64,000 nt of DNA from Colius striatus. Its lineage: Eukaryota; Chordata; Aves; Coliiformes; Coliidae. The notes beneath the pieces were generated by a model, which saw only the letters and a program-made list of their open reading frames with translations, was not told the DNA's origin and made no database searches. Location of the stretch: NCBI RefSeq assembly GCF_028858725.1, contig NC_084773.1:920350-984349 (forward strand), written 5' to 3'. This document shows positions 40,201-53,489 of the stretch, piece by piece (within the stretch, counting starts at the first letter, position 1; every line of letters begins with the position of its first letter). The position numbers were made by a program, and so were the translations under genes.

Positions 40201-42654
40201 ACTAAGATTGACAGCAGCAACAAAGTGCACAGTGCTGGAGCACAAGCAACATTACTTCTTTTCAGTAATTTTGCTAAATGTGAAAGCGATAAACATAGAA
40301 GCAACTTGTCAGATTGGGAATCCAGTAGGAGGTGGGGGTGTTTGTGTAAAGAGACTGTCTGTAGTGTAATTGAGTAGACAAAGTGTATTCCTGTAGCAGT
40401 GTACCTACCAGAAAAGTGTTGGAGAATGTTAATGACTTTTAGTTGGTTTCATTGCCTGTGATATACTTTCTGGTCAGGGTGCAGGAGGAGGCTGGTTTCT
40501 ACTTTTACACGCCTTTCTGTTTATAAACGGATGTAACGACATCCTAGGTGGTCCAGTGCTGTGTTTGGTTTGCATTGATACTTTTATCTTCCAAGGAAGT
40601 AGAAAAGGTCAAACAGTTAATGAACTTATTTTAGGGAATATCAAGTCCTGTTCCAGCCAGATATTCAGCTCCAACAACATTGGATTGCTGAGCCAAGGGC
40701 CCATTTTGTTGTCATACAGCTCCTGCTGAGAAACCCATTTTCTAGATAATAGTGACCACTCAAGAAGGGGGGACGGGGGGAGGGAGGATGGGGAGTGGAG
40801 GAAGGCTACTGCTTGGAAAGGTCTGTTACTGGAGCAGTGTTCAATAGCAGCATGTAGCAAGTAACTTTTGCTACACTACCAGCATTCTGTGATATCTGGT
40901 TGTATTGCAGCAAGCGGTTTTCAAGGAAGTGGGAGTGATGTGACCACTTCTTATAGCTGTTAACTTTAATTAGCTAATGTAAAAACCTCACTTACAAACA
41001 AGTATATCTTTTTACTCTGTCAACACACAAGAATTTGGCAATAGGAGGCTTTTCTTTTTAAAAATAAACTGCTTACCAAAGATTTATCAAGGAATGGTAG
41101 GTCTCAGCCCTTTGAGGGAAGGGTCAAACTGTTTCTGGAGTCTGTGAGATTTAAACAGATTCTTTAGGAAAGCTAACAGGGGAGAAACACTAAAGCACTT
41201 CTACTTCACTCAGGTAATGAATGCTTGTAGACAGAGAAGTTCTCTTTCCTGAGCACCCGTGCTATTACCTCTCACTAGTTTACTGTTGCAGATTGAAGAA
41301 GTAAGAGTTCTGCCTCCACATTTGTTGTCTGCATAGGCAAGGCTGTAAAACTAGTTCAGTTTTGGTATCTGATAGCATCCAAGCACTGATGTGAAAACTC
41401 AGCTTCAGCCACTGAGATGTGCCTGGTTTTGACACAGAATTTGCTGTCTGTACAGAATCCAATGGAAAGCTTATTAGATCACAGTATGTCTGGTCAGAGT
41501 TCATAGCTAGTAATGAAAATGAGCTAGTCTGGCTTGGTTTCTTTTTTTATCTGCCAAGAGTTTGTTCAGTTCTTATGAATTGCTCCTTACAGCAATTAGA
41601 CATAGTGCTCCCAAGCTGAAAACACAAACACCCCCAAAATTTTGTGGATGAGGAATGGGCTTCCTATTTATAGCATGTTTTCCTTCTTTAGAATGCACTT
41701 GTGGAAATAGTTTGGTATAGTGTAGAAACACTCCCTATGCAAACAGTTACATTTAAACAGTGGTGCAAATACACAGCCTGATCTGGTACATGATGTAGTA
41801 GGTTAGTGGATTAAAAAAACTAGGTAATCTAAAGGGGAGGCTCATTTTAAGCCATGAGCTACAGAGCTAATCATATCTATAGGTATGCCTTGTTTGTGAG
41901 TATATTTTGAGTTAATCTCAAGTGAAGGAACTAAATGCAAAGTTTAAACTTAAGCTACCATTGAATTTCCCAGGATCTGCCTTTGGCCTCTGTGCAGTAG
42001 GAACTCCATTATCTGTCTAACAGAGTAATGTTCTTTTAATGAAAAGTACAAGGTTTTGAGCACATTTCAGATATTTCCTGATCTTAATAGTCTAAGGTAT
42101 ATAAACAACTTAGAAAGATATTCCCTTCATGTCAAATAATCTGCAAAGTAATATACAGGTAAGACCAGCTTAAATAATTTATTAATGGAATTATAATGCT
42201 ACAGTTAAAACTGAATAAAAAAATAATTTAAGGATTGTATTTAGAAGTAAACTTACTTCATGATTTTTAATGTTAAATAGTACATTAAGTAATGTTAAAA
42301 GCCAAATAAAACTAATAGTTTAAGAAAGAGAATAATAAAATATTATGATCCAGATACAGATTTGAAATCAATTTTTGGAAAAGATGTATCTAATTACATT
42401 CGTGTAATTATGCCTTGCAAAAAAAACCAGTTTAAAATCGTGCTCTAAGAGGGAATTTCAAGCCTAAGTTTAATTAAAAAAAAGTGAAATACTGTCAGAG
42501 TAATCCAGCTGAGGAAGCTGATACAGTGGTTGTTACTCACCAATGTTGTTGATTATAGTGACAGTTTTCATGATCATAGAATCATCATGTAGGTATGAAG
42601 GGTGTCATGAGGCATGACATCTCCAGGATCCAGAAGGATTTTAAAACCTTGGGG
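37260..42654. other. Unique non-coding sequence with a G-rich run and an AT-rich block
   Basis: No exon or CR1 copy was recognised in 5.4 kb. A G-quadruplex motif is at 40767-40793. The block 42120-42490 is very AT-rich. Confidence 0.5.
40767..40793 (+). other. G-quadruplex-forming motif
   Basis: Four G-tracts (6, 6, 3 and 4 G) are separated by loops of 2, 1 and 5 nt, fitting the classical quadruplex pattern. It is isolated in AT-rich DNA, with no gene nearby. Confidence 0.7.
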
Positions 42655-43106
42655 GAACTGTTGCAGGGATGCCAGTGCAGGGCCACCAAGATGATCAGGG
42701 GAATGGAACATCTTTCATAGGAGGAAAGGCTGCGGGACCTGGGGCTGTTCAGTCTGGAGAAGAGGAGACTGAGGGGGGATCTTATTAACATTTATAAATA
42801 TCTAAAGGGTGGGTGTCAGGAGGTTGGGACATCCCTCTTTTCCATAGTAGATAGTAACAGGACAAGGGGTGATGGGATGAAGCTGGAACACAAACAGTTC
42901 CACTTAAACATAAGAAACTTCACCTTGAGAGTGAGGGAGCCCTGGCACAGGCTGCCCAGAGGGGTTGTGGAGGCTCCTTCCTTGGAGATATTCAAGACCT
43001 GCCAGGACATGTTCATGTGTGACCTGATCTAGGTGACCCTGCTTCTGGAGGGGGTTTGGACTGGATGATCTCTAAAGGTCCCTTCCAATCCTACCATTCT
43101 GTGATA
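42655..43106 (+). mobile_element. CR1 LINE 3' fragment
   Basis: From 'gggaactgttgcagggatgccagtgcagggccacc' through 'cgggacctggggctgttcagtctgg' to 'ccaatcctaccattctgtgat'. It is close in sequence to the copies at 32.9, 51.5 and 56.5 kb, so these share a subfamily. Confidence 0.93.
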
Positions 43107-45037
43107 ATTATTAACTGAAAAAAAATCTTAGAAGATATTTGAAAAAAACCCCAAAAAACTAGTGAAAAATTAACATTTATAGTGAGAGAAAGATGTGTCT
43201 TAATTTTTAGTTGTTTAGAATTTAATTGTGCAAGTTTTCTGATATAGTCCTGTAGCTAATCTTGGGAAACACATTGCTTGACTTCTCATGTCAGTAATAC
43301 TGCAATACACTATAGTTTTGGGTTTATTTTGGCCATTATGTCCTACTATTGGTATTTAGTTTTCAGTGTCATACTTAGAACTGGGATGGAGTTTTCAGCC
43401 ACTAGTTTTGCCATACTCCAGGGATATGTTAATGAGGGAGACCGTTATTGTTATTGAAAGGGAGTTTTATCAGGAGATATGAAGAACATAAATGTAAACA
43501 GAATGCTCTAGAATGCAACTCGTCAGATTTAATATAGAAATAGATGTGGGATGTATTTACTGCTAAAAGACCTAATTTAGAACTTGGGACACAGAAGGAT
43601 TAAGTACCATCTTTTGCAAAATATAAGAATGGAGGTTTGGCACTGGTGCTGTTAATTAGTTATTCCTTTATTGTTGTTAAAGCAAGGTAAGACATTTCAA
43701 TCAAAAAATAGAATAGGAAGATGTTTGTTTAGTGTAAATTGTAGATTCAGACAGATTTTTGGGGTATTTTACTCTACCTGACAATAGCTGATAATTATGA
43801 TATAATAATGTCTTGTAAAACCATAGTCCTCCTTAAATTATCTATGGAAAAATAATATAAACCACAGAACTGAAGTGTATGTTAAGTTTATTGCATTTAG
43901 CTCCTGCCATTTCTTTAAATCAATGTTCTTGAATGGGTACTTTATGTTATAGTGAAGCTGTAACTTACATCTGCTTCAGTTAGAAATAGAATGGTGAATT
44001 TTGAAGGTGGTAAAAGTTGTTCCTGAGAGCTGCTGCTGTGTCGTTACACAGATTAGGTGCCATTCACTGCTATTTTGACCTTTAACATCAGATTTTGAAT
44101 GCAGCTCAGGAACTTGCTTTGGCCTCTTCATTTTAATGCAACCCAAACGCTTCCTGAGTGAGCCATTAGGCAGCAGCCAAATTTTGTTTTAATCAAACGG
44201 TCTCATAGATGAGTTGTTTTCTGTGTCTGGCCAGGATTCTGATTTGCAAACATAAAAGAGGTCTTAGAACTTCAGGATGCTGTTAGCAAAGTAGCTCTGA
44301 AACACATACTTTGAGAAATCATGTAGAGCCACTCTGTTTAAAAAAAAAAGATGTGTATCCATGAGAGTGTACAGTGTGAACACTTTCATGGAACAATCAG
44401 GACAAATTTAGATCCATGTCTTGCTGGAGGTTGTCACTCAGCTTCCACTACTTAATATGCTGTGATACAATCATAGTTCTGCAAGAAAGGTCAGTGCAAA
44501 AAAACCCCAGTGTGCTTTTATAGTAACGTTTGGTATTGTGGTTTGTGTTACAGATTACAAAAACTGTGTTTAATAGGTGCAGTCTGTGTTGCACATTTAT
44601 CATACTGTGAATGAACTCACATTATTATTCCTTTGTGTTGAATACTCAAGCAGCACACTATAAAGCAGCTGCCTCCGAAACTCTGTCTGTACAAAACCAT
44701 GTATTGCACCTAGAAACTTTCTCTTAGAATGATGTTTCCACCTACTTTAAATGTCTCAAAGGATTGACTAGCTCAGCTGTAGAAGAGGGATTCTATAAAC
44801 TGTTCCTTTTTCAAGGCTCTTGACAAACTCAGGATTGGACTGGTAAACTCTTAACAAACTTAGACTCAAATGGATTTGGTTTGTAAGTTTACTTCTATTT
44901 TAACACAAGCATCTGAAATACAGTACTTCCTTATCACTACTAACAAGGACCTGAAATGAGTTACATTAACAGCTAACTTCTGCAAGCTCTTACTGACTCT
45001 TTTAAAACAAACCTCAAGGGAAAGCACTTCCTGAATT
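43107..45037. other. Unique non-coding sequence, no gene recognised
   Basis: The segment about 44020-44250 has CNE-like composition. Nothing else was seen. Confidence 0.5.
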
Positions 45038-45112
45038 CACAGAATCATAGAACTGTTACAGTTGGAAAAGACCTTTAAGATCATCAAGTCCAACAACTAA
45101 CTTCACACTGAA
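45038..45112 (-). mobile_element. Short CR1 3' end, diverged
   Basis: 'cacagaatcatagaactgttacagttggaaaagacctttaagatcatcaagtccaac' is an antisense CR1 terminus of an older, more diverged type than its neighbours. Confidence 0.8.
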
Positions 45113-45224
45113 TTAAACCCTTCTATTCTATTATGTAAGACTATAATGTCTTTCTATTAGGTGTATAATGTTAGTGAGGAAATGATCACACTTACTGGAA
45201 AGATAAATGCACTTACAGATAGAG

Positions 45225-45351
45225 CCATGAGATATGGAGCCATATCTTATCAGATTCAGCTACTTCAAATTTACCATCAGTCAATTAGAACCATGAGATA
45301 TGGAGCTATACCTTGTTAGATTCAGCTACTTTAAATTTACCAACAGTCAAT
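45225..45351. repeat. 66-bp tandem duplication, two diverged copies
   Basis: Copy 1 (45225-45290) and copy 2 (45291-45351) both run from CCATGAGATATGGAGC to CAGTCAAT, with about half a dozen substitutions. The duplication is local and older than the 22-bp triplication at 22.6 kb. Confidence 0.9.
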
Positions 45352-47841
45352 ATTTAAGATGTACAAAACCCTTTCAAACTGCAAAAAACTAAGCAAGTGA
45401 CATATTCTGGCCCTCTTCATCAGAAAAAAAGGAGCCATTAGATGTTGAATGTGCTGAAAGGTTTGTTAATGTTGTGTTGGTCAAAAATGTCATTGTGTTT
45501 TCCTGCAGCATATTTTACAGCCAGTGAAAAGTTGAAAGAGTGTGATTGTGGATACCACTACAGATGAAATAGTTTTCCTCCTCAATTTTTACTCTTAAGT
45601 AGTATTTCACCTCAGCAACAGGTTTTGCAGAGTGCAAAACACACAATAATGCTCTCAAAAATGTTACACTTGTGAACAGCAGGGCTAATGAAAACCTGTT
45701 CTTTGTGAATATGTCACTGTCACTTATGCTCTTACACCTCAGGATGTCTGATTGCCTTGACTCCATCAGGAAAGATGTCCTTTTGTAACATCTGGTAAGG
45801 AGACTATAAGCTGCTGGTGACAGCTTTATTGGTATTCTCCCTGTTTTAGTTAACTAGACACTTGTAGTCACCAGGAAATGATGACAAGAATATTTATCTT
45901 TTAGCTGTGGATGACAAAGTCTATGCACCAGGCCTGGCATATACCTGTATTTTGTTGAAAGTGAATATCTAGACTATTCTATGTCTTGTCTCTTAGAACA
46001 CTGAGGTGTTACTATTGCTGGGCATAGTGGGGTGCAGTTTTATGACATAAACTGCAATAGTCTCATCTACCAGATAAGTTCCAGTTTGAACCAATCACAG
46101 AGTATAAATCTACAGGTGTCCATCTGATGTCAGTTAACAGCTGACTTTTCACAGCTGTGAAGAGTATGGTAGTAAAAGGAGTTTCTTCAGCACTCAAGTA
46201 CTGCAACATGATAAAGAAACTCCAAACCAAACATCAAATGAACCAAAACCAAATTAACAAAAGCAATATGTTCCTGATTAAAAATGCAATGGCAAAAAGC
46301 AAAGCAGTAAAAAAGTGCTAGGTGCATTTCAGCAGTGTACAGAAATGCAACTTGGCTGAACGTTCTGCAGTATCACATCATCCTGCTCTGCAGGAATCTT
46401 GTTGAAGGCAATTAATTGTTAATTAGCAATGTGCCAGTAGACAGTTCAAGAAAGGATTGTTTGCTGAGTTAGTCCAAGTTGTCATGTGTAATTTATGTGA
46501 TAGAGGAGCTGCAGTAGCACAGTGTCTGTATGAATATATGAGGTGTGCTGTAGAGGATTTAACACACACTAATTCCTCTCAAACTCTAGATGTATCCCTG
46601 CTCAAATGCTTACAGTGCTAAGATGTAACCAAATACTGGATATGGTAGGGTGGATTTGATAAGAGCTGATCAAAAATTTTCAGGCAATTACTGACATACA
46701 GCTTCAATCTAAACCAAAATCCAATAAAGGAAACCTTTTGAAAATACAGGAGACCTCTTTTATAGTTGTGAGGCAATATATTGATGTTACCCTCCATTTC
46801 CAGTGCTATAAAGTACCAAACATAAAATGTGACTGAATTGAACAGAAATTTTGGGGTAACTTGTACATATTTCTTAGTATTTTGCATCACTGACAAAACA
46901 AAATCATCTTCCTTATGGGTTTACCTGTGTTTTGGAGCTTTTCAGATCTGAAACCAAACCATTCACATCTTATGACTGCATTTCTAATGGTAGCTTGCAG
47001 TCCTTCACTCTGATGGATTTTCAAGCAGCCTTTGGCAGACTGTATGCAGTGCTGCTGCCACCCTTCACTCAACGTGGGAATTGCAAAGGTTACCATATTT
47101 GTGAAGGACATTTAGATGAAACACTAGTCTTTTACTTCTGGGTGGATGTTATAGTTTAACCTTAGTAGACAGCAAAGTACCACAACTGCTCACTGTCTCC
47201 TCCAGGGGCATGGAGGAGGGAATCAGAAGGGTAAAAGTGAGAAAACTCATGGGCTGAAAGAAAGATTTTAATAGGTAAAGCACAGCTGCATGTGCAAGCA
47301 AAACAAAACAAGGAATGAATTCACTACTTCCCATCAGTAGGTAGATGCTTAACCACTTCCAGGAAAGCAGGACTTCATCATATGTAAGTGTTACTTGGGA
47401 TGATAAATGCTGTAACATTGTCCTGCCTGTCTCTCTACCTCTCAGCTTTCATTGCTGAGTGTGATATCAACATATGTTCTGGAATAATTGGTCATTTGGG
47501 GTCAGCTGTCCCCGCTCCCAACTCCCCATGCACCCCCAGCCTCCTTGATGGCAAAGCAACAGGAGAAATAGAGAAGACTTTGAATAGAGCTTACACAGCA
47601 TCAATACTTGCTAAAATATCTATATGCTATCAACATTGTCTTGGTCACAAATCCAAAACATAGCTCCATAACAGCTACTGTGAAGCAAATGAACTCTATC
47701 CCAGCCAAAGCCAGTATAGTAGGGAATTTACATAGGTCAGCATAGTAAGCTGTTGAACAGAACAAAAACCATTGATTTCCATCAAGAAGTGTTTCAGTTC
47801 CTTGACACACATTAAGAAAAAGCAAGCATAAATGAAGGCTT
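45352..47841. other. Unique non-coding sequence with a homeodomain-site cluster
   Basis: No repeat or exon was recognised. The segment 46330-46560 resembles a conserved non-coding element and contains the site cluster at 46409. Confidence 0.45.
46409..46426. promoter_or_regulatory. Candidate homeodomain-binding cluster
   Basis: The 10-bp palindrome CAATTAATTG is directly followed by TTAATTAG, giving several TAAT cores within 18 bp, as in dimeric homeodomain sites. AT-rich DNA produces such cores by chance, so confidence is low. Confidence 0.25.
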
Positions 47842-48134
47842 TAGAATCATAGAATAGTTTTGGTTGGAAGAGACCTTTCAGCTCATGGGGTGCAGCCTCT
47901 GTCCCAGCCCCATCACCCACCAGCCCATTGCCCTCGGTGCAGCATCCACCCGGCTCTGAAACTCCTCCAGGGACGGTGACTCCAGCAGCTCCCTGGGCAG
48001 CCCCTTCCAATGCCTGACAACCCTTGCAGGAAAGAAATAATTTCTTCTCATACCCAGCCTGAATCTCCCCTTCTGCAACTTGAGGCTGTTTCCTCTTGTT
48101 CTTTTGCTTGTTACTAGGGAGACCAGACTGACCT
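47842..48134 (-). mobile_element. CR1 LINE 3' fragment, same subfamily as the 28.3-28.7 kb copy
   Basis: From 'agaatcatagaatagttttggttggaagagacctttcagctcatgggg' to 'cttgttactagggagacc'. The meaningless peptide read across its 3' region is identical over about 40 residues, apart from one change, to that read from the 28.5 kb copy. This indicates low divergence between the two. Confidence 0.93.
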
Positions 48135-51100
48135 CTTACTATAATTGCAAGATGATTACATTTCTATGTTTTTTACTTTAACTATTGATGATTAGGTTAA
48201 TTTATAAGCTGGAAAATGGGTTTTTTTGAGTTAATGTTCTATAGACTCAGTCTAAAGCTTGAAGTTTTGCAAAAATTGTGTATTAACACAAAGCCTGGGT
48301 AGATGGGAACATTACCTCTGGATGGGAGGAGATGATGCTTCCTGTTGGGTTCTCTCTTTCCCACCTGAGGTGCAGAGTTGTTAAGTTCTTTCAGCTTTGT
48401 AAATCCTTAAATTCTTCCCACATTAGCCTGGTGTTACCAGTGCACAAAGCAACTCCTTACCCTGCTTATTTCTACAGCAAGGAAGGATGCCTGGGATAAG
48501 ATAGAGAACTTCAGCTGCCTACAGGGAGTATCTATAATCTGAATTCAATTTTAATATTCACTAAGTACCTTTAATAATACAAATCTGGGAATATTGGTAT
48601 AGTTGAAAATGCATCCAGAAGCTCTGAGCACTAACTTTCCTCAGAGTGTGTTCCTTTTCCAGCTTGTAGCAGCTCCCTGTAGGTATGAGTTTGGCATACT
48701 GATGATACAGGTAGCTGCATGAAGATTGCAAGTTCAGCTTCTGATCTGGAAAAATGCTTACTGAGTAACTGCCAGTGGTAAGGCAGTTGTGGTGTAATAT
48801 ATCTGATTTTTTGAAGTCTCTGTTTGATTTCACTTGTAGATTAATTAAAACATCATTCCATTGGCATCTTCTCTTTTAGTGCTGTCATGCTTGGAGAGGT
48901 ATTTTCCCCTTCTCACCAAACACTAGTGCATTTTACTCTTTATCTCTGTCTTGTTGGACACCTTTGGCTGCATGCATTTGCTCAATCACTGGAGGATGGT
49001 TATTTTTTTGTCAATATGTAGAAAAATGCTTCATATTGTCAGATAAAACCTTGACCTGACATTGAAGGGGGTCTCTGTTCAACTTGCATGGATGACTGCT
49101 AACTCTTGGAAGTTGTGTATAAGCCTCACAATTGGAGGTTCCCCCTAAGTGCTGTCTTGTCTGTAAAACTCGTGTTTAAAAAGCTCAAGGTGCTATTAAC
49201 CACATTAGCACAGGTGTGTCTCCATAAAACACAACAGGAATGGTGCTCACTCATGTGTGGCAACATGACAAACCCATGATGTATACCACCCTTATCATGA
49301 GACATTAGGCCACCTTTGTCATCTATTAAAACACAAGCAATCACTCAGTAACCCTCAGAAAAGTCTGTCTGACAAGGCACCGAGGAACCCTTTCACAGCA
49401 AGATGCCTCAGAGGTGATCCAAAGATGAAGACATGTTAGCACAAATCTGCAGCAAAAGACTCATATTGTGGATTTTATCCCCACTCCTGTTTAGAAAATA
49501 AGATGGTCTAGAAGATAAACTGTGTGTAACAGATTATGGATCTCAGACTGACAGCTAGGGACAAGACAAGACCCGCAAAGAGCAACATCAATAGATGGAA
49601 TATATGGTTTTCACAGCACTCTTGAGCTCTAAATTCAGCATTTCAGCCATTGTGAGACTTGAGTAATAAATTTGAGATGGATCTACAGTGATAGCTGTTA
49701 AGCCTTTCTAAATAGAAGCCTAGCAGTCAGTTGTTGCTTGCCTGAAAGTTGATCTGCAACAAAGAAACCATTTTTCCCCCATTGCAGAAAACTGAATAGG
49801 TACAAATTAAACAGCCTATTGCTTTTTGACTTAAGTCCAGTCTATAATAGCATAGCTAAAGGTGTCTGTCTTGTTCACAAATTGCTTCATGATCTTAGGC
49901 TCTTCATCCAAAATATTGTGTCAGATCACTATCAATAACGAAATTCTTATTGTATTTCCTAGCTTTTGTGTAGCTATTTACCTCTGAAGACTTTAACTTT
50001 GTGAAATCTTTACATAAGACTTGTGCAGACTGTGCTTATATCAAATCTAAACTGAAGCTTTTGAATCTGGAGAGGATTGTTGTTCCCTCCTCCCTTCAAT
50101 TATATTTACACAGGGTTCTATATGGCTAAAACAACACAGGAATCAAGAGTTACAGTAGATAAATAAGGAGAAGAAATGGAACTAAACCCTTTCATCTCTG
50201 CAGCTCCAGAACATGACTTTTGCTCACATTGAACTATCTCATGAATGTTGCATTGATCTATTAGAAAATTAGCTCTTCTCATTGCAGCTTTAATCCTTAT
50301 GAGAACACTTTTTTGGAGAGCTACTCATTGCTTCTTTTTCGTTTGTTTGTTTTAATTGGGAAAACTGCAAAAATCTGGAGGCATAGATGTGAGCCAAAAG
50401 ATTACACAGTGTAGCAGAGCCTTCACTCTTGTCCAACTGTAGTTCCACAGAAAATGAGTCATCCTAACAAGGATTTCTAGCACAGGATAAGCAAAACATC
50501 CTGAGTTCCAAGGAAAGTTAGACATCCAAAGCATAAGAAGTGAAATGTGCAACTGTATCATGCAGGTTTCTTCATATTTCTTCATATTTCTTTATTCTTT
50601 CTGAATCATGTAGGTCTGGACACAAAAAGATTTAAACCTCACATTGGTATGTCTTAACACTCTGTGTTTCTGTGTCTTGAAAGTACAGAACAGTTACAAG
50701 TCCAAGAAAAGAATAAATGGAAAAAGAGTCAGAATATGATTGTGATAGTGACCAAAGCAGCTTGGGTACAGTACATATTCCTAGGTGCATCTGAGCTGTG
50801 TATTTCAGCATCCTAGCAGAACCCTGTGGGAATGTGGTTTTTATTTGGAGGTTCTTAAATTACTTCATTAGTTCCTCACTTTTGTTAATCTTAGTTTATA
50901 AATCTGAACAATTATAGTCTCAGAACATTTGATACTTCCCAGCACTTTTCTTTGTCTTTCTCTTTGGGTTTCCACTCCCACTCCTGACTACTCCCTACAT
51001 GGAGTTTTAATTGTTCCCTTGAAGGTGTGGAGGTAAATCTGAATAAGGCAGAACGTGAATTGCTTCGTTAGATCACACCATTTTAATGTGGGAATTGAGA

Positions 51101-51443
51101 GGAATGGCCAGGAAACTTACTTCTAATGAGTGGATTGGAGGTGACAATTTTAAATGCTTCTGCAAACTGATGCTCCATTATCAGGAGTGGAGCAGACAGT
51201 GCAGAAGAAATCTACTTGAGCTTACACTACTTGATGTGTGATGCTGCTAGCCCTTGTACAGGACATGTACTAATGTTTTAGTAGTAGATATTGTTTTTGC
51301 TAGTAACAGTCTTCTGATATTGGTAACTATTACTCTCTCGTTTTACAGTATAGCCATTTACAAGGTTTGCTCTCATCCCAGTCACTGAGTTTAGCTCTGA
51401 TTGCATACCAAGTGAACATCTCCCAACAGACTGACAGAAGCAG
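48135..51443. other. Unique non-coding sequence, no gene recognised
   Basis: AT-rich, with a small direct repeat of 'ttcttcatatt' at about 50569-50590. No exon or transposon was seen. Confidence 0.5.
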
Positions 51444-51735
51444 ACATGGGGCTGTTTAGTCTAGAAAAGGTTTAGCCTGAGGGGGGATCTTATTAATACT
51501 TACAAATATCTAAATGATGGATGTCAGGAGGTTAGGGTAGCACTTTTTTTGATGGTATCTAGTGACAGGACAAGGATGGGATGAAGCTGGAACACAAACA
51601 GTTCCACTTAAATATAAGAAAAAATCATTTTACTATGAGAGTGAGGGAGCCCTGGCACAGGCTGCCCAGGGATAGTGTGGAGTTTCCTTCCTTGGACGTC
51701 TTCAAGACCCCCCTGGATATGTTCCTGTGTGACTG
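51444..51735 (+). mobile_element. CR1 LINE fragment without its 3' terminus
   Basis: From 'catggggctgtttagtctag' to 'ggatatgttcctgtgtgac', where similarity stops about 100 bp before the expected tail. Both ends are therefore truncated; the 3' loss is unusual for CR1 and suggests a later deletion. Confidence 0.88.
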
Positions 51736-53489
51736 GAGGCTCCACCAGATTAAAGAAGCAGAGTTATCAATCCAGTTTAAAATGTGGCAAGTTTCATGTT
51801 GCTAACACTGTGCTGCATTTCAGTAAAGTATTCAGAAAGATTAGCAGATAGCAACTACTTCCATGAACTCCTCAGTTGGTAGGACACTGAATGGGAATCA
51901 GTGCAAGAATGCAGCAGCAGATAAAACACTTGTCTCCAGGAATTAATTGTTTCAAATACTGAACACATCAGAAGTGATTAAATGCCTTTTGCATCTGCCA
52001 GTCATCCTATAGACTGTTCTTTGGAGCAGGCCCCTTCAATTTGGTATCATTAGTCCGTTTGAAGAAGACTCATCTCTCTCATGTGTTGAATCATCAGCCA
52101 ACTGTTTGCTGTCCCTTAGAACACTCTCAGGAATGGAATAAGAATTCAGTTTCAGCTTTGATGTTTGAGTATATCCTGTTCAGCCTGCTCAGCCTGGCTG
52201 CAATACAGAAAAACAATGCTTTTTTGGATCCCTGCTGAAAACTAGATGAAAAAAAGAGGAAAAAATGAAACAAGGAAAAACCATCAAAGTTGAGTTTGGT
52301 TTGTACAAAGCCAGGTTGGGAAAAATTGATCTTTTCCATCCTCAGTTAATGAATACCAGTTGCATTCAAAACAAAACACAAAAAGACCACCCAAAACCAA
52401 AGCTAGCATTGGTAATGGTATCTGTGGAGGATACCTTAAAAAAACCAATAATTCTACAGTTTTATCATGGTTTACCACTGAAAGTTTTTAATTTCACAGT
52501 ATGACCTTGACTAGCACTATATATGTATGTATCAATAAGAAAAGAAATGACCTCATCATGACACCTCTTAGGTGGCAGTAGTTTAAGTGAGAGAACATAG
52601 GATGAGGTCCCAATGTCCCCTCTTGTGCTGTGTGTCATTTACAACTACACTTGTAAAGACTTCAACCATAGTAGAACCTGCAGTGTGTAAACACTCTGAA
52701 GCTGTGTGTATGGGCAAGGTTTAGTTTCCAAAGTCAGCTAAAGTGAATATAAAATCTATCTATGGGCATCTTTCCATTGTCTTCTGTAAATACTGCATAA
52801 CAGTTTTCCTGTCAGTGTGAAGTTGGTGGAGCTGGAGGACAAGAGAGAGAGAACTCACATGGAAGAGCATGCTGGCTCTGGGACAGCATCCTCCAGCACT
52901 TTTAAATGGAATCCTGGATTTAAGAGACAGCATTCCAAAATATATCTCCTGTAGTTGCAGAGCAAAATGTTGGTGATGGTGGCTGCCATTGAGAGTTTGC
53001 TTCTGAGGGAAGACTTGAAGCTAAAACCTGAGTTAGGATTTGCCATGGAGGAGCTGTAGAGATGAATAATGGAGGAGGTTTGAGAAGCATGGGGTGGAAA
53101 TTCTGTGAGAACAAGGGTGAGATTCTGTGATTCTGTGAAGTAACTGACCTACAAAACAAAACCAGGGGGTTTGGGGGGTGGGGGGAGAGGATGAAGAATA
53201 TAAAATGGAAAAAAAAAAAAGATTCTATTAGAAACAAATTCTAATCAATATTTCTAATTGAAACAAGAGTCAGTGTACTTTTCCCCCCACCTATTCTTGC
53301 TTCTATTTTACACTTCTCCTGCTTGAAACATCCGGGCAGAATGCACTGCGTTCTCCCAGTGCAACTCGAAAACGTCCCCCCGCATTATTTCCACATTTTG
53401 CCAAATGTTCCCCCCCAACTTTTAAAGCCCAGCCTCTCCCGATCGTCTGCTTTCAGCGGGTTGCTTTCTTTTAACCCTCCAGGCCTGAG
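51736..53489. other. Unique non-coding sequence upstream of the CpG island
   Basis: Contains a G-rich run at 53165-53185 and a poly-A of about 12 at 53209. 'attctgtgattctgtga' at 53122-53138 resembles a CR1 tail but has no CR1 body beside it. Confidence 0.5.

Noticed and set aside
53122..53138. CR1 tail upstream of the CpG island
   Set aside because: Only the simple ATTCTGTG repeat is present, with no CR1 body on either side.
1..53400. Coding or 5' exons of the expected neighbour ATP2B2
   Set aside because: No frame on the minus strand resembles the calcium pump; non-coding 5' exons could be present but cannot be recognised from sequence alone.
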